NCBI RefSeq assembly: GCF_003287955.1
Contig: NZ_QMKP01000008.1
Span: forward strand, 124,001 to 188,000
DNA from: Arthrobacter sp. AQ5-06
Lineage (GTDB): Bacteria > Actinomycetota > Actinomycetes > Actinomycetales > Micrococcaceae
Direction: 5' to 3'
DNA: 64,000 bases
The translations under genes and the position numbers were made by a program. The notes beneath the pieces were generated by a model, which ran no database searches, was not told the origin of the DNA, and was given only the letters and a program-made list of their open reading frames with translations. Of this stretch, positions 8,301 through 19,715 are shown in pieces (the first letter of the stretch is position 1; every line of letters starts with the position of its first letter).

Positions 8301-11222
8301 GTGCCTAAAGCCGTAGCTGAAGAAACAGCAGTCGAATCCGTCCCCGTCGCCCAGGCCCCAGTCACGCCTGCCCGGCCAGACCTCTCCCGCCTTGTGGTCA
8401 AGGGTGCGCGCGAGCATAACCTGCGCAATGTGGACCTGGATCTGCCCCGTGATGCCATGATCGTTTTCACCGGGCTGTCCGGCTCCGGGAAGTCATCGCT
8501 GGCATTCGACACCATCTTCGCCGAGGGCCAGCGGCGCTACGTTGAATCCCTGTCGGCCTATGCCCGTCAGTTCCTTGGCCAGGTGGACAAGCCGGATGTC
8601 GATTTCATCGAGGGGCTCTCGCCGGCGGTATCGATTGACCAGAAGTCCACCAGCAAGAACCCCCGCTCCACGGTTGGCACCATCACCGAAATCTATGACT
8701 ACATGCGTTTGCTGTGGGCACGCGTGGGACGGCCGCATTGCCCGGTCTGTGGCGAGGTTGTGGCCCGGCAGACTCCGCAGCAGATCGTGGATCAGTTGCT
8801 TGAGCTTGAGGAAGGTACACGCTTCCAGGTCCTGGCGCCGGTGGTGAGGGGACGCAAGGGCGAGTTCGTGGACCTCTTCAAGGAGCTGACCGCAAAGGGC
8901 TATTCGCGTGCCCGGGTGGACGGCGAGCTGATCCAGCTGAGCGAGCCCCCCAAACTCGGCAAGCAGTTCAAGCACACCATCGAGGTGGTGGTGGACCGCC
9001 TGGTGGTCAAGGAAGGAATCAGCCAGCGCCTCACGGATTCCGTTGAAACGGCCCTTGGCCTGGCCGAAGGCCGGGTACTGGCCGAGTTCGTCGATCTGGA
9101 CGCAGACGGTCCGGGACGGCTGCGGGCATTTTCCGAGAACCTCGCCTGCCCCAACGAGCATCCCCTGGCCATCGACGAAATCGAGCCGCGCTCCTTCTCC
9201 TTCAACAATCCTTTCGGCGCCTGTTCCGCGTGCAGCGGCATCGGTACACGGCTCGAGGTCGACGAAGAACTGATCATTCCGAATCCTGAGCTGTCGTTGT
9301 CCGAGGGCGCCATCGCGCCATGGTCACTGGGCACCGCAACAACCGAGTATTGGAACCGCCTGCTCGAAGGGCTGGCCAAGGAGCTTGGCTTCTCCATGGA
9401 CACGCCCTGGGAGAAGCTCGGCAACGATGTCCGCCAGACCGTCCTGCACGGCAAGGACCACAAGGTGGTTGTCCAGTACAAGAACCGCTTCGGACGGGAA
9501 CGCAAATACAGCACCGGCTTCGAAGGTGCCATCCAGTACGTCCACCGCAAGCACGGTGAGACGGACTCCGAGTGGGCCCGCGACCGCTATGAAGAGTACA
9601 TGCGGCAGATCGCTTGCCCCGCCTGCAATGGCGCCCGGCTCAACCCCGCCTCGCTGTCCGTCCTGATCAACGGCAAGTCCATCGCCGATGTCGCGGCTAT
9701 GCCCATGCGGGTGTGCGCGGACTTCCTGAACAACCTGGTCCTCACCGGCCGCGAGGCCCAGATCGCCCACCAGGTGCTCAAGGAAATCCAGGCCCGGCTG
9801 ACCTTCCTGCTCGACGTGGGCCTGGAATACCTGAATCTCGAGCGCCCCTCAGCCACCTTGTCCGGCGGCGAAGCGCAGCGAATCCGGCTCGCCACGCAGA
9901 TCGGTTCCGGCCTCGTGGGCGTACTTTACGTCCTGGATGAGCCCTCCATCGGCCTCCACCAGCGCGACAACCGCCGGCTTATTGAGACCCTGACGCGGCT
10001 CCGGGACATGGGAAACACGCTCATCGTTGTGGAGCACGACGAGGACACCATCCAGGTGGCGGATTGGATCGTGGACATCGGTCCCGGCGCAGGCGAGCAC
10101 GGCGGCCAGGTAGTGCACTCGGGTTCGTACCAGGAGCTCCTGGCCAACACCAACTCACTGACCGGCGATTACCTGTCCGGACGCAAGAAGATCGAAATCC
10201 CCAAGAAGCGGCGCAAATACGACAAGAAGCGTGAGCTGAAGGTTGTCGGGGCGCGTGAAAACAACCTTGTCAACGTGGATGCAGCCTTCCCCCTGGGCCT
10301 GTTCACCGCCGTGACCGGCGTCAGCGGCTCCGGCAAGTCCACCCTGGTCAACGAGATCCTTTACAAGGTGCTGGCCAACAAGCTCAACGGTGCTAAGCAG
10401 GTTGCCGGGCGCCACAAGAGCATCATGGGCCTGGAGCACCTGGACAAGGTGGTGCACGTGGACCAGAGCCCTATAGGGCGCACCCCACGGTCCAACCCGG
10501 CTACGTACACCGGTGTCTTTGACAACATCCGCAAGCTCTTCGCCGAAACCACCGAGGCAAAGGTCCGCGGCTACCTGCCAGGGCGGTTCTCCTTCAACGT
10601 CAAGGGCGGGCGCTGCGAAGCTTGCGCAGGTGACGGCACGCTGAAGATCGAAATGAACTTCCTGCCGGACGTCTACGTGCCCTGCGAGGTGTGCCACGGA
10701 GCACGGTACAACCGCGAAACCCTCGAAGTCCACTACAAGGGCAAGACCATTGCGGATGTGCTCAACATGCCCATCGAAGAAGGTGCGGAGTTCTTCGCTG
10801 CCTTCTCCCCGATCGCCCGGCACCTGAACACCCTCGTGGACGTGGGCCTCGGCTACGTACGGCTGGGACAGCCGGCAACCACCCTCTCCGGCGGCGAGGC
10901 CCAGCGTGTCAAGCTCGCCGCGGAACTGCAGAAGCGCTCCAACGGACGCAGTGTGTATGTTCTCGACGAGCCCACCACGGGCCTGCACTTCGAGGACATC
11001 CGCAAGCTCCTGATGGTCCTTCAAAGTCTGGTGGACAAGGGCAACACGGTGATCACCATCGAACACAACCTGGACGTCATTAAGAGCGCCGACTGGATCG
11101 TGGATCTTGGCCCGGACGGCGGTTCGGGCGGCGGCCAGATCGTGGCAACCGGCACGCCCGAGCAGGTATCGAAATCCACCAAGGGCCACACGGCATCCTT
11201 CCTCGCGGAAATACTGGGCTAG
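8301..11222 (+). CDS. uvrA: excinuclease ABC subunit A
   Basis: UvrA is the damage-sensing ATPase of nucleotide excision repair and works as a dimer with UvrB on DNA. The protein is 973 aa, with a ~25-residue N-terminal extension. It carries two ABC modules with Walker [10 protein letters not shown] (~58-66) and GVSGSGKST (~675), two LSGGEAQR signatures, and zinc-binding pairs [19 protein letters not shown] and CEVCHG. The GTG start is preceded by TAGCAT, then 6 nt, with no Shine-Dalgarno sequence, so the transcript is probably leaderless. A LexA-like box overlaps the promoter. uvrC follows 1.5 kb downstream on the same strand; uvrB is not in the window. Confidence 0.97.
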   Translation: MPKAVAEETAVESVPVAQAPVTPARPDLSRLVVKGAREHNLRNVDLDLPRDAMIVFTGLSGSGKSSLAFDTIFAEGQRRYVESLSAYARQFLGQVDKPDVDFIEGLSPAVSIDQKSTSKNPRSTVGTITEIYDYMRLLWARVGRPHCPVCGEVVARQTPQQIVDQLLELEEGTRFQVLAPVVRGRKGEFVDLFKELTAKGYSRARVDGELIQLSEPPKLGKQFKHTIEVVVDRLVVKEGISQRLTDSVETALGLAEGRVLAEFVDLDADGPGRLRAFSENLACPNEHPLAIDEIEPRSFSFNNPFGACSACSGIGTRLEVDEELIIPNPELSLSEGAIAPWSLGTATTEYWNRLLEGLAKELGFSMDTPWEKLGNDVRQTVLHGKDHKVVVQYKNRFGRERKYSTGFEGAIQYVHRKHGETDSEWARDRYEEYMRQIACPACNGARLNPASLSVLINGKSIADVAAMPMRVCADFLNNLVLTGREAQIAHQVLKEIQARLTFLLDVGLEYLNLERPSATLSGGEAQRIRLATQIGSGLVGVLYVLDEPSIGLHQRDNRRLIETLTRLRDMGNTLIVVEHDEDTIQVADWIVDIGPGAGEHGGQVVHSGSYQELLANTNSLTGDYLSGRKKIEIPKKRRKYDKKRELKVVGARENNLVNVDAAFPLGLFTAVTGVSGSGKSTLVNEILYKVLANKLNGAKQVAGRHKSIMGLEHLDKVVHVDQSPIGRTPRSNPATYTGVFDNIRKLFAETTEAKVRGYLPGRFSFNVKGGRCEACAGDGTLKIEMNFLPDVYVPCEVCHGARYNRETLEVHYKGKTIADVLNMPIEEGAEFFAAFSPIARHLNTLVDVGLGYVRLGQPATTLSGGEAQRVKLAAELQKRSNGRSVYVLDEPTTGLHFEDIRKLLMVLQSLVDKGNTVITIEHNLDVIKSADWIVDLGPDGGSGGGQIVATGTPEQVSKSTKGHTASFLAEILG

Positions 11223-11300
11223 CCGGTTGGCCTCCGATGACGTATGCCGTGTCGGGCATGCGAGTTTCAGGCATGCTCGGTGTCGTGAGAAACTAAGCCG

Positions 11301-12014
11301 GTGACTCAAACAACAGTGCCCGTGATCTTTGACCTGGACGGCACTCTTGTCGATCCGGCCGGCGGAATATCCGGCGGAATCGCAGCAGCCCTTGCCGCCG
11401 CAGGTCTGCCGGTTCCTGGCCAGGACGTCCTGAACTCGATGATCGGACCCAAACTCAGCGACGCACTCCAGAGTGTCTGCCAGGTTCCGGCCGAGATGCT
11501 TGACGAGGTCGTCCGGACGTACCGGCAGTCCTACCTGGCCACTGGGATAGCCCAGAGCCGGCTGTACCCCGGGATCAGGGAAGCGCTGGAGACCTTCGCG
11601 GCCGAAGGCAGGCCAGTGGCCGTCGCCACGCAGAAGCCCGAAGGGCTGGCCCAGATCGTGCTGCGCCACCACGGCATCGCCAACCTGTTCCAGTCCATCA
11701 GGGGTTCGGCAGACAACGAATCGTCAACGGATGGTCCGGCGGGGAAGGCGGACATCATCGCCGCGGCCCTGACGGACCTCTCCACGCAGCACGCCGTTAT
11801 GGTGGGCGACCGCGCCCAGGATGTGGCGGGAGCCATCGCGAACGGGCTTGACTGCATCGGCGTGGGCTGGGGTTTCGCTCCCGACGGCGAACTCGAGGAA
11901 GCCGGGGCCGTCACCGTGGTGGACACCACCGCGGGCATGGTTGCCGCCATCGGGCGCCTGGAAGCCATCCACGCTGCCGCGATGAGTGAGGTGCGCAACG
12001 ATGGCGCTGTTTGA
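11301..12014 (+). CDS. HAD-superfamily phosphatase, phosphoglycolate-phosphatase-like
   Basis: HAD hydrolase of 237 aa. Motif I FDLDGTLVDP gives the nucleophile Asp11 and acid/base Asp13. A cap domain follows (~20-85), then VATQKPEG as motif II (Thr), Lys near PAGKADII, and MVGDRAQDV as motif IV. This is the Gph/PGMB-like subfamily, which hydrolyses small phosphate monoesters. The start GTG at 11301 has no Shine-Dalgarno sequence but is preceded by GAAACT then 6 nt, suggesting a leaderless transcript. Its 3' end overlaps the acyltransferase gene by 14 bp. The substrate is unproven. Confidence 0.85.
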   Translation: MTQTTVPVIFDLDGTLVDPAGGISGGIAAALAAAGLPVPGQDVLNSMIGPKLSDALQSVCQVPAEMLDEVVRTYRQSYLATGIAQSRLYPGIREALETFAAEGRPVAVATQKPEGLAQIVLRHHGIANLFQSIRGSADNESSTDGPAGKADIIAAALTDLSTQHAVMVGDRAQDVAGAIANGLDCIGVGWGFAPDGELEEAGAVTVVDTTAGMVAAIGRLEAIHAAAMSEVRNDGAV

Positions 12015-12672
12015 GGCGGTCCGCTGGACATTTCGCGGGCTCGTCGCGGGCACCTGCCGGCCCACCGTCGTCGGCCTTGAAAACGTCCCGAAAGAGGGGC
12101 CCTTCATTGTGGCCCCGAACCATCTTTCCTTCTTTGACAGCGTCATTGTCCAGGCACTGATGCCGCGGCCCGTGGCCTTCTTTGCCAAAGCCGAGTACTT
12201 CACCACGGGTGGCGTGAAGGGCAAGGTCATGAAATCTTTCTTCGAGTCCGTGGGCTCCATCCCCGTGGAGCGCGGCGAGCAGGCAGCAAGCGTCCAGGCG
12301 CTCAAAACCCTCCTAGACATCCTCGAAGCGGGCAAAGGCATCGGCATCTACCCAGAGGGCACGCGCTCACGGGACGGCATCCTCTACCGCGGCCGCACCG
12401 GCGTGGGCTGGCTTGCACTGGCAACCGGAGCTCCCGTGATCCCAGTTGGTCTGATCGGGACGGAGAACCTGCAGCCCGCGGGTGAGAAGGGCTTTAAGCC
12501 ACACCACTTCACCATGAAAGTGGGGGAGCCGCTGTACTTCGATAAAACCGGCCCGGATCATTCACTGCCGGCGCGGCGGCAGGTAACGGACCGCATCATG
12601 GATGCGATCGCCGAACTCAGCGGCCAGGAACGCTCCGCCAGCTACAACCAGAGCAAAACCACGGATCAGTAG
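12001..12672 (+). CDS. 1-acyl-sn-glycerol-3-phosphate acyltransferase (PlsC family)
   Basis: Membrane-associated lysophospholipid acyltransferase, 223 aa, which transfers an acyl chain to the sn-2 position of lysophosphatidate in phospholipid synthesis. The catalytic HX4D is HLSFFD (His41, Asp46), and the second conserved block is YPEGTRSRDG. GLIGTENLQPAG matches the later PVG/G-type block. A GTG at 11986 would add five residues; ATG 12001 is preferred because GAGG at 11988-11991 lies 9 nt upstream. It overlaps the HAD gene by 14 bp, suggesting translational coupling. The family is secure; several PlsC paralogues usually coexist, so the physiological role is less sure. Confidence 0.9.
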   Translation: MALFEAVRWTFRGLVAGTCRPTVVGLENVPKEGPFIVAPNHLSFFDSVIVQALMPRPVAFFAKAEYFTTGGVKGKVMKSFFESVGSIPVERGEQAASVQALKTLLDILEAGKGIGIYPEGTRSRDGILYRGRTGVGWLALATGAPVIPVGLIGTENLQPAGEKGFKPHHFTMKVGEPLYFDKTGPDHSLPARRQVTDRIMDAIAELSGQERSASYNQSKTTDQ

Positions 12673-12675
12673 AAT
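12670..12675 (+). promoter_or_regulatory. -10 element of a probably leaderless uvrC promoter
   Basis: TAGAAT ends exactly 6 nt before the GTG start of uvrC, overlapping the stop region of the acyltransferase gene. There is no Shine-Dalgarno sequence. The arrangement is the same as at uvrA (TAGCAT, 6 nt, GTG). No convincing -35 box is seen. Confidence 0.5.
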
Positions 12676-12681
12676 GAAGTA

Positions 12682-14688
12682 GTGGCAGATCCAGCAACTT
12701 ACCGGCCCCAGGCCGGTGAAATTCCCACGAACCCCGGGGTGTACCGGTTCCGCGATCCCCACGGCCGGGTCATCTACGTCGGCAAAGCCAAAAGCCTTCG
12801 CTCCCGGCTGAACTCCTACTTCGCGAACCCGGCTGGCCTGCTGCCCAAAACCCACGCAATGGTTCACACGGCCAGCAGCGTCGAGTGGACAGTTGTTGGC
12901 AGCGAACTGGAATCGCTGCAGCTTGAATACACCTGGATCAAGGAATTCAAGCCACGCTTCAACGTGGTCTTCCGCGACGACAAAACCTATCCGTACTTGG
13001 CCCTCACCATGAGCGAGAAGCTCCCCCGGGTCCAGGTCATGCGGGGGGACCGACGCAAAGGCACCCGGTACTTCGGTCCCTACACTGCCGGCGCGATCAG
13101 GGAAACCATGGACACCTTGTTGCGGGTTTTTCCCGTCCGCAGCTGCAGCGCTGGAGTCCTCAAACGGGCCCAGGCCAGCGGCCGGCCCTGCCTTCTGGGC
13201 TACATCGACAAATGCTCCGCCCCCTGCGTTGGCCGGGTGACCCCGGAAGAACATCGGGCCCTGGCGGAGGACTTCTGCGCGTTTATGGGCGGCGAGGCCA
13301 AGCGCTTCATCACCAAGCTCGAAAAGCAGATGGCCGACGCCGTTGGCACCCTCGACTACGAGCGTGCGGCGAGGCTCCGTGATGACATCTCCGCCCTGCG
13401 GAAGGTCTTTGAGCGCAATGCCGTTGTGCTCGCCGATGATACCGACGCCGATGTCTTCGCACTGCACGAGGACGACCTGGAGGCCGCCGTCCAGGTCTTC
13501 CACGTCAGGGGCGGCCGGATCCGTGGCCAGCGCGGCTGGGTAGTCGAAAAAGTGGAGGACGCCACCACCCCGGATCTGGTGGAACACCTGCTGCAGCAGG
13601 TGTACGGGGATGACGGCGACAGCCATGGCAGGCTGCCCCGGGAAGTCCTGGTGCCCGTCGAACCCAGCAACGCTGCGGAACTGACGGAATGGCTCGGCGG
13701 CCTGCGGGGAGCCAAAGTGGATATCAGGGTGCCGCAGCGCGGCGACAAGGCTGCCCTGATGTCCACCGTCCGTGAGAACGCCGAGCACGCGCTCAAACTG
13801 CATAAGACCCGCCGCGCCGGGGACCTCACCGTGCGTTCCCAGGCTCTGCAGGAGCTGCAGGAAGCCCTGGACCTGCCCGTGGCGCTCCTGCGGATTGAAT
13901 GCTTCGACGTCTCCCACGTCCAGGGCACCAACGTTGTGGCATCCATGGTGGTGGTCGAAGACGGGCTGCCCAAGAAGTCCGATTACCGGAAATTCTCCGT
14001 CACCGGGGCCGCGGCTGCAGATGACACCGCCGCCATGCACGATGTCCTGACGCGGCGCTTCCGGCATTACCTGCAGGATAAGTCGGCGCAGGTCGAGGCG
14101 TCCGCACTGCCAGGGCACCAAGCCGCGTTGGAAGCGGCCGCCGACGCGGCGGTCCTGGACACCACTACTGCCGCGCCGCGGGCAAAATTCGCGTACCCGC
14201 CCAACCTGGTGGTGGTCGACGGCGGCAAGCCCCAGGTGACCGCCGCAGCCCGGGCGCTGGCGGACCTTGGTATTGAAGATGTGTACGTGGTGGGCCTGGC
14301 CAAACGGCTTGAGGAAGTCTGGCTGCCGGACAGCGAATTCCCCGTGATCCTGCCCAGGACGTCCCAGGGACTCTATCTGCTGCAGCGGATCCGCGACGAA
14401 GCCCACCGCTTCGCCATCACTTTCCACCGGCAGAAGCGCGGCAAGGCCATGACCGTCTCGGCGCTGGACGGAGTGCCTGGCCTTGGTGAGTCCAAACGCA
14501 AGGCCCTGCTCACCCACTTCGGGTCCGTCAAGGGTGTGAAAGCTGCCACCGCGGCCGAGCTCACGGCCGCCAAGGGCATCGGACCAGCCATTGCCAACGC
14601 CGTCGTGGCCCACTTCAGCGGCGAAGACGGGGCCGGCGATGCGGTTCCAGCCGTGAATATGGCGACCGGCGAAATCATTGAAACCTAG
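12682..14688 (+). CDS. uvrC: excinuclease ABC subunit C
   Basis: UvrC makes both incisions flanking a lesion marked by UvrAB. The protein is 668 aa, slightly longer than the common ~610. The N-terminal GIY-YIG nuclease domain includes NPGVYRFRD and [14 protein letters not shown] (~16-45). A UVR motif ([25 protein letters not shown], about 215-240) binds UvrB. The C-terminal RNase H-like domain includes [13 protein letters not shown] and [10 protein letters not shown], and the protein ends in helix-hairpin-helix repeats ([16 protein letters not shown]). GTG start with no Shine-Dalgarno sequence. It is followed by rapZ-yvcK-whiA, the usual actinobacterial order. Confidence 0.97.
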   Translation: MADPATYRPQAGEIPTNPGVYRFRDPHGRVIYVGKAKSLRSRLNSYFANPAGLLPKTHAMVHTASSVEWTVVGSELESLQLEYTWIKEFKPRFNVVFRDDKTYPYLALTMSEKLPRVQVMRGDRRKGTRYFGPYTAGAIRETMDTLLRVFPVRSCSAGVLKRAQASGRPCLLGYIDKCSAPCVGRVTPEEHRALAEDFCAFMGGEAKRFITKLEKQMADAVGTLDYERAARLRDDISALRKVFERNAVVLADDTDADVFALHEDDLEAAVQVFHVRGGRIRGQRGWVVEKVEDATTPDLVEHLLQQVYGDDGDSHGRLPREVLVPVEPSNAAELTEWLGGLRGAKVDIRVPQRGDKAALMSTVRENAEHALKLHKTRRAGDLTVRSQALQELQEALDLPVALLRIECFDVSHVQGTNVVASMVVVEDGLPKKSDYRKFSVTGAAAADDTAAMHDVLTRRFRHYLQDKSAQVEASALPGHQAALEAAADAAVLDTTTAAPRAKFAYPPNLVVVDGGKPQVTAAARALADLGIEDVYVVGLAKRLEEVWLPDSEFPVILPRTSQGLYLLQRIRDEAHRFAITFHRQKRGKAMTVSALDGVPGLGESKRKALLTHFGSVKGVKAATAAELTAAKGIGPAIANAVVAHFSGEDGAGDAVPAVNMATGEIIET

Positions 14689-14759
14689 GTAGGGTAAGGA
14701 ACGCAGGTTTCCGCTTTGCGGTTGCCTGCCTTCATCTGGACAGAAACGGGGCGGAACGA

Positions 14760-15683
14760 ATGGCAGACTCTACGGCGGAATCCGGGACAGGGCAGGACGG
14801 GCTGACGCCGGTCAAGCCCGTCGAAGCGGAACTGCTGGTGGTCACCGGTATGTCGGGGGCGGGACGCAGCACCGCCGCGGACGCACTTGAGGACCATGGC
14901 TGGTATGTCGTGGAAAACCTGCCGCCGCAGATGCTCGGCACCCTGGCCGAGATCGTGTCCCATGCGCCGCAGTCCATTCCGCGGCTGGCCGTGGTGATGG
15001 ATGTCCGCAGCAAGGGCCTATTTGTTGACGTCCGTGCAGCCCTGGGGGCCCTCGCCGCCAGCGGTGTCACGTTCCGGGTACTTTTCCTGGACGCCAACGA
15101 CGACGTCCTGGTCCGCCGCTTCGAGCAGGGCCGCAGGCCCCATCCCCTCCAGGAAGGCGGCCGGATCCTCGACGGCATTGCAGCCGAACGGGAGGTGCTC
15201 AAGGAACTGCGCGACAGCTCCGACGTCGTACTGGATACCTCGGCCTACAACGTCCACGCCCTGGCTACCGCCATCACGGAACTCTTCAGCGATTCCGGGC
15301 CGGTGGCCCTGCGGCTCAACGTCATGAGCTTCGGCTTCAAGTACGGCCTGCCGGTGGATTCCAACTACGTTGCGGACGTCCGGTTCATTCCGAATCCGCA
15401 CTGGGTCCCGCAGCTGCGCCCGCATACGGGCCTGGACAAGGACGTCAGCGATTACGTCCTCGAGGCGGAAGGCGTGAAGAACTTCGTGGACCGCTATGTC
15501 CTGGCGCTTGAGCCGGTCCTGGACGGCTACCGGCGCGAAAACAAGCACTACGCCACCATCGCCGTCGGCTGTACCGGCGGCAAGCACCGGTCTGTGGCAG
15601 TCGCCGTCGAGCTTTCCAAGAAACTGGCACAGTATCCCCGGGTGACCGTCACCACCACCCATCGGGATCTGGGCCGCGAATAA
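14760..15683 (+). CDS. rapZ: RNase adapter / nucleotide-binding protein RapZ (YvcJ)
   Basis: P-loop protein of the RapZ/YvcJ family, 307 aa, cytosolic. In E. coli RapZ binds the sRNAs GlmY/GlmZ; the actinobacterial function is not settled. The Walker A is GMSGAGRST, with Arg where Lys is usual, as is common in this family, followed by [15 protein letters not shown]. The C-terminal half has [21 protein letters not shown] and the signature [10 protein letters not shown]. The start ATG 14760 follows a 71-bp gap after uvrC. The stop TAA overlaps the yvcK start by 1 bp (TAATG), so the genes are coupled. Confidence 0.95.
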   Translation: MADSTAESGTGQDGLTPVKPVEAELLVVTGMSGAGRSTAADALEDHGWYVVENLPPQMLGTLAEIVSHAPQSIPRLAVVMDVRSKGLFVDVRAALGALAASGVTFRVLFLDANDDVLVRRFEQGRRPHPLQEGGRILDGIAAEREVLKELRDSSDVVLDTSAYNVHALATAITELFSDSGPVALRLNVMSFGFKYGLPVDSNYVADVRFIPNPHWVPQLRPHTGLDKDVSDYVLEAEGVKNFVDRYVLALEPVLDGYRRENKHYATIAVGCTGGKHRSVAVAVELSKKLAQYPRVTVTTTHRDLGRE

Positions 15684-16702
15684 TGGGGATGCTTACGGGG
15701 CCGCTGCCGTTGGTACCGGTGTCAGGCGGAACGGCAGCAGGCCAGCAGGATAAGGGCCCCAACGTCGTGGCGCTCGGCGGCGGGCATGGCCTGTCCGCTT
15801 CGCTCTCGGCGCTGCGGCTGCTCACGTCCGAGCTGACCGCCATTGTCACTGTGGCGGACGACGGCGGGTCTTCAGGGCGTCTGCGCGACGAGTACGGCGT
15901 CCTCCCGCCCGGAGACCTGCGCATGGCGCTGTCCGCCTTGTGCGATGACACTGACTGGGGCCGCACGTGGCGCGACGTGATGCAGCACCGTTTCCGGCCC
16001 GGCCAAGGCCTCGGCGGATCGCTGGATGAGCATGCAATGGGCAACCTGCTCATCGTCACCCTTTGGGAGCTTCTGGGCGACACCGTGGCCGGACTGAAGT
16101 GGGCCGGCGCCCTGCTCGGTGCCCGCGGGCAGGTGCTGCCCATGTCCACCGTTCCGCTGACCATCGAAGGTGACATCCGGGTCACTGCACCTGACGGTAC
16201 GTCTGCGCTCCAGACGATCCGCGGGCAGGCGCGTTGCGCCGTTGCGGGCTCGCTGGAACAGGTCCGGCTCATGCCCGAACAGGCGCCGGCCTGTGTCGAG
16301 GCCCTGACAGCCATCGAACTGGCTGATTGGGTCATCCTGGGGCCGGGGTCCTGGTACACGTCCGTGCTGCCGCACCTGTTGCTCCCGGAAATGCGTACCG
16401 CCCTGAGTGCCACGGCCGCAAAACGCTGCCTCACCATGAACCTGGCCACGGACACCAAGGAGACCACGGGCATGTCTGCGGCCGACCACCTCCACGCACT
16501 GCGCTGGTACGCGCCGGACTTCAGCGTCGACGTCGTCCTGGCGGACCCCGCGTCGGTGCCGGACCGGCAGGAGTTCGAGAAAGCGGCGGGGATGATCGGT
16601 GCCGAGGTGGTCTTGGGTAAAGTGGGGGCGTCGGGCCGCCGACCCGTCCATGACCCCTTGCGTCTGGCAGCGGCGTACCACGACATTTTTGGGAACAGTT
16701 AG
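15683..16702 (+). CDS. yvcK: YvcK-family (CofD-like) protein
   Basis: Gluconeogenesis-factor/YvcK family protein of 339 aa with a CofD-like fold. YvcK proteins bind UDP-sugars and affect morphology and carbon metabolism in Bacillus and mycobacteria (CuvA). The family N-terminus VVALGGGHGLSASLSALR is present, followed by VTVADDGGSSGRLR and LGPGSWYTSVLPHLL. It overlaps rapZ by 1 bp and is followed 9 bp later by whiA. This three-gene set is conserved across Gram-positive bacteria, and co-transcription is very likely. Confidence 0.95.
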   Translation: MGMLTGPLPLVPVSGGTAAGQQDKGPNVVALGGGHGLSASLSALRLLTSELTAIVTVADDGGSSGRLRDEYGVLPPGDLRMALSALCDDTDWGRTWRDVMQHRFRPGQGLGGSLDEHAMGNLLIVTLWELLGDTVAGLKWAGALLGARGQVLPMSTVPLTIEGDIRVTAPDGTSALQTIRGQARCAVAGSLEQVRLMPEQAPACVEALTAIELADWVILGPGSWYTSVLPHLLLPEMRTALSATAAKRCLTMNLATDTKETTGMSAADHLHALRWYAPDFSVDVVLADPASVPDRQEFEKAAGMIGAEVVLGKVGASGRRPVHDPLRLAAAYHDIFGNS

Positions 16703-16711
16703 GAAGGTGCC

Positions 16712-17692
16712 ATGGCACTGACATCATCGGTCAAGGAAGAACTGTCCCGTCTGGACATCAAGAAATCATCAGTACGCAAGGCTGAGGTCTCGGCGATGCT
16801 GCGGTTCGCCGGCGGCCTGCACATCATCTCGGGGCGGATCGTGATCGAAGCCGAGGTTGACCTCGCATCCACAGCGCGCAGGCTCCGGGCTGCCATCGCC
16901 GAGGTTTACGGCCACCAGAGCGAGATCATCGTTGTCTCCGGCGGGGGACTGCGCCGCGGCAGCCGGTACGTGGTGCGGGTAGTCCGCGACGGCGAGTCCC
17001 TGGCCCGGCAGACGGGGCTCCTGGACGGCCGCGGCCGCCCGGTGCGGGGGCTGCCATCGGCCGTGGTCAACGGCTCGGCCGCTGACGCCGAGGCAGTGTG
17101 GCGTGGTGCTTTCCTGGCCCACGGCTCCCTCACCGAACCGGGCCGCTCGTCATCCCTGGAGGTCACCTGCCCGGGTCCCGAGTCCGCGCTTGCCCTCGTC
17201 GGCGCCGCCCGCCGTCTCGGCATCCAGGCCAAAGCCCGCGAAGTCAGGGGAGTGGACCGGGTTGTGATCCGCGACGGCGACACCATTGCCGCCCTGCTCA
17301 TCCGCATGGGCGCCCATGACGCCCTGATGGTCTGGGAAGAGCGCAGGATGCGCAAGGAAGTCAGGGCCACGGCCAACCGGCTCGCCAACTTTGACGACGC
17401 CAACCTCCGGCGCTCCGCCCAGGCGGCCGTGGCCGCCGGTGCCAGGGTTGACCGGGCACTGGAGATCCTGGGCGACGACGTCCCGGACCACCTCAAATAT
17501 GCCGGCGAACTCCGGGTGGCCCACAAGCAGGCAAGCCTGGACGAGTTGGGGCGCCTGGCCGATCCGGTGATGACCAAGGACGCCATCGCCGGCCGCATCC
17601 GCCGGCTTCTGGCCATGGCGGATAAGCGAGCCATCGGTTTGGGGATCCCCGGCACTGATGCCAATGTGACGCCTGAGATGCTGGACGAGTAG
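16712..17692 (+). CDS. whiA: DNA-binding protein WhiA
   Basis: WhiA is an actinobacterial transcription regulator that works with WhiB in cell-division and sporulation control; in non-sporulating species it is thought to affect division. The protein is 326 aa. The N-terminus [22 protein letters not shown] begins the LAGLIDADG-like fold (to ~200), which includes [13 protein letters not shown]. The C-terminal helix-turn-helix includes [20 protein letters not shown] and [17 protein letters not shown] Shine-Dalgarno GGAAGG lies before ATG 16712. It closes the rapZ-yvcK-whiA operon. Confidence 0.97.
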   Translation: MALTSSVKEELSRLDIKKSSVRKAEVSAMLRFAGGLHIISGRIVIEAEVDLASTARRLRAAIAEVYGHQSEIIVVSGGGLRRGSRYVVRVVRDGESLARQTGLLDGRGRPVRGLPSAVVNGSAADAEAVWRGAFLAHGSLTEPGRSSSLEVTCPGPESALALVGAARRLGIQAKAREVRGVDRVVIRDGDTIAALLIRMGAHDALMVWEERRMRKEVRATANRLANFDDANLRRSAQAAVAAGARVDRALEILGDDVPDHLKYAGELRVAHKQASLDELGRLADPVMTKDAIAGRIRRLLAMADKRAIGLGIPGTDANVTPEMLDE

Positions 17693-17727
17693 CGGCGCCC
17701 CTAGAATCAGAGCGTTCACCCTGATCT

Positions 17728-17748
17728 TCCGGATGCCAGTCATCCGGA
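17728..17748 (+). terminator. small hairpin between whiA and sodA
   Basis: TCCGGATG (17728-17735) and CATCCGGA (17741-17748) form an 8-bp stem with a 5-nt loop, 36 bp after the whiA stop. No T-run follows, so termination is only a possibility. Confidence 0.35.
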
Positions 17749-17803
17749 TGCACAATCCGAGAGTTACAACCCGGACAGACCGTCCACGACATTGGAGGAT
17801 TTT

Positions 17804-18430
17804 GTGACCGAGTACGTACTGCCAGAACTCAGCTACGACTACGCAGCGCTTGAGCCGCACATTTCGGCGCGCATCATGGAGCTGCATCACAGCAAGCACC
17901 ACGCCGCGTACGTTGCAGGTGCCAACAACGCCCTTTCGCAGCTGGCAGAGGCCCGCGACAAGGGCGACTTCGCCAACATCAACCGCCTTTCCAAGGACCT
18001 CGCGTTCCACACCGGGGGCCACATCAACCACTCGGTGTTCTGGAACAACCTGTCCCCGGACGGCGGCGACAAGCCCGAGGGTGAGCTGGCAGCGGCCATC
18101 GACGACGCCTTCGGTTCCTTCGACGCCTTCCGTGCCCAGTTCTCCGCTGCAGCCCTTGGCCTGCAGGGATCGGGCTGGGGCTTCCTGGCCTACGAGCCGA
18201 TCGGTGGCAACTTGGTCATCGAGCAGCTCTACGACCAGCAGGGCAACGTGGCTCTCGGCACCACGCCGCTGCTGATGCTGGACATGTGGGAGCACGCCTT
18301 CTACCTGGACTACGTCAACGTCAAGGCTGACTACGTCAAGGCCTTCTGGAACATCGTCAACTGGGCCGATGTCGCCAAGCGCTTCGATGCTGCACGCACC
18401 AACGCCACGGGCCTCATCACCCTGCCGTAG
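17804..18430 (+). CDS. sodA: superoxide dismutase (Mn/Fe family)
   Basis: Cytosolic enzyme that dismutates superoxide to oxygen and peroxide, 208 aa, the normal length. The metal ligands are in MELHHSKHH (first His), [10 protein letters not shown] (second His) and [12 protein letters not shown] (Asp and His). [11 protein letters not shown] is also typical. Whether Mn or Fe is used cannot be read safely, but actinobacterial members are often Mn or cambialistic. A TTG at 17792 is in frame, but GGAGGA at 17794-17799 is a good Shine-Dalgarno sequence for GTG 17804, so that start is used. The gene is monocistronic between two hairpins. Confidence 0.96.
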   Translation: MTEYVLPELSYDYAALEPHISARIMELHHSKHHAAYVAGANNALSQLAEARDKGDFANINRLSKDLAFHTGGHINHSVFWNNLSPDGGDKPEGELAAAIDDAFGSFDAFRAQFSAAALGLQGSGWGFLAYEPIGGNLVIEQLYDQQGNVALGTTPLLMLDMWEHAFYLDYVNVKADYVKAFWNIVNWADVAKRFDAARTNATGLITLP

Positions 18431-18496
18431 TGACCCGCAGTACATGAGCGTGTAACAAACTTCACATTTCGGCGTGATTTCGGCCGGAATGTGGAA

Positions 18497-18526
18497 GGTC
18501 CGCCCCCGCACTTGCGGGGGCGGACC
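18497..18526 (+). terminator. strong hairpin after sodA
   Basis: GGTCCGCCCCCG (18497-18508) pairs perfectly with CGGGGGCGGACC (18515-18526), and the inner CA/TG can extend the stem. It is all G/C with no clear T-run. It lies 66 bp after the sodA stop, and the ~170 bp beyond it should carry the gapA promoter. Confidence 0.75.
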
Positions 18527-18670
18527 AACTTAAACGTAAGATGGATCACGGAAGGCGGTCTGCCTTCAGCAACGTGGCTGGTCGCCCTCCGATCTGTTAA
18601 TCATCTCTGCCCAATGGCGTGCGGGATCTGTTAGTTGGCTTCAACGCCCGCTCAACTAGTTTGTGCTTAA

Positions 18671-19705
<1,035 letters not shown>

Positions 19706-19715
19706 GGTTAGACAC

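Noticed and set aside
10155..11672. 505-codon minus frame opposite uvrA and the phosphatase
   Set aside because: Crosses the end of uvrA and into the next gene with no recognisable domain; antisense shadow.
12562..14613. 683-codon open frame on the minus strand opposite uvrC
   Set aside because: It mirrors the uvrC codons; high G+C in third positions keeps the antisense frame free of stops. No motif of any family, and composition is typical of a shadow.
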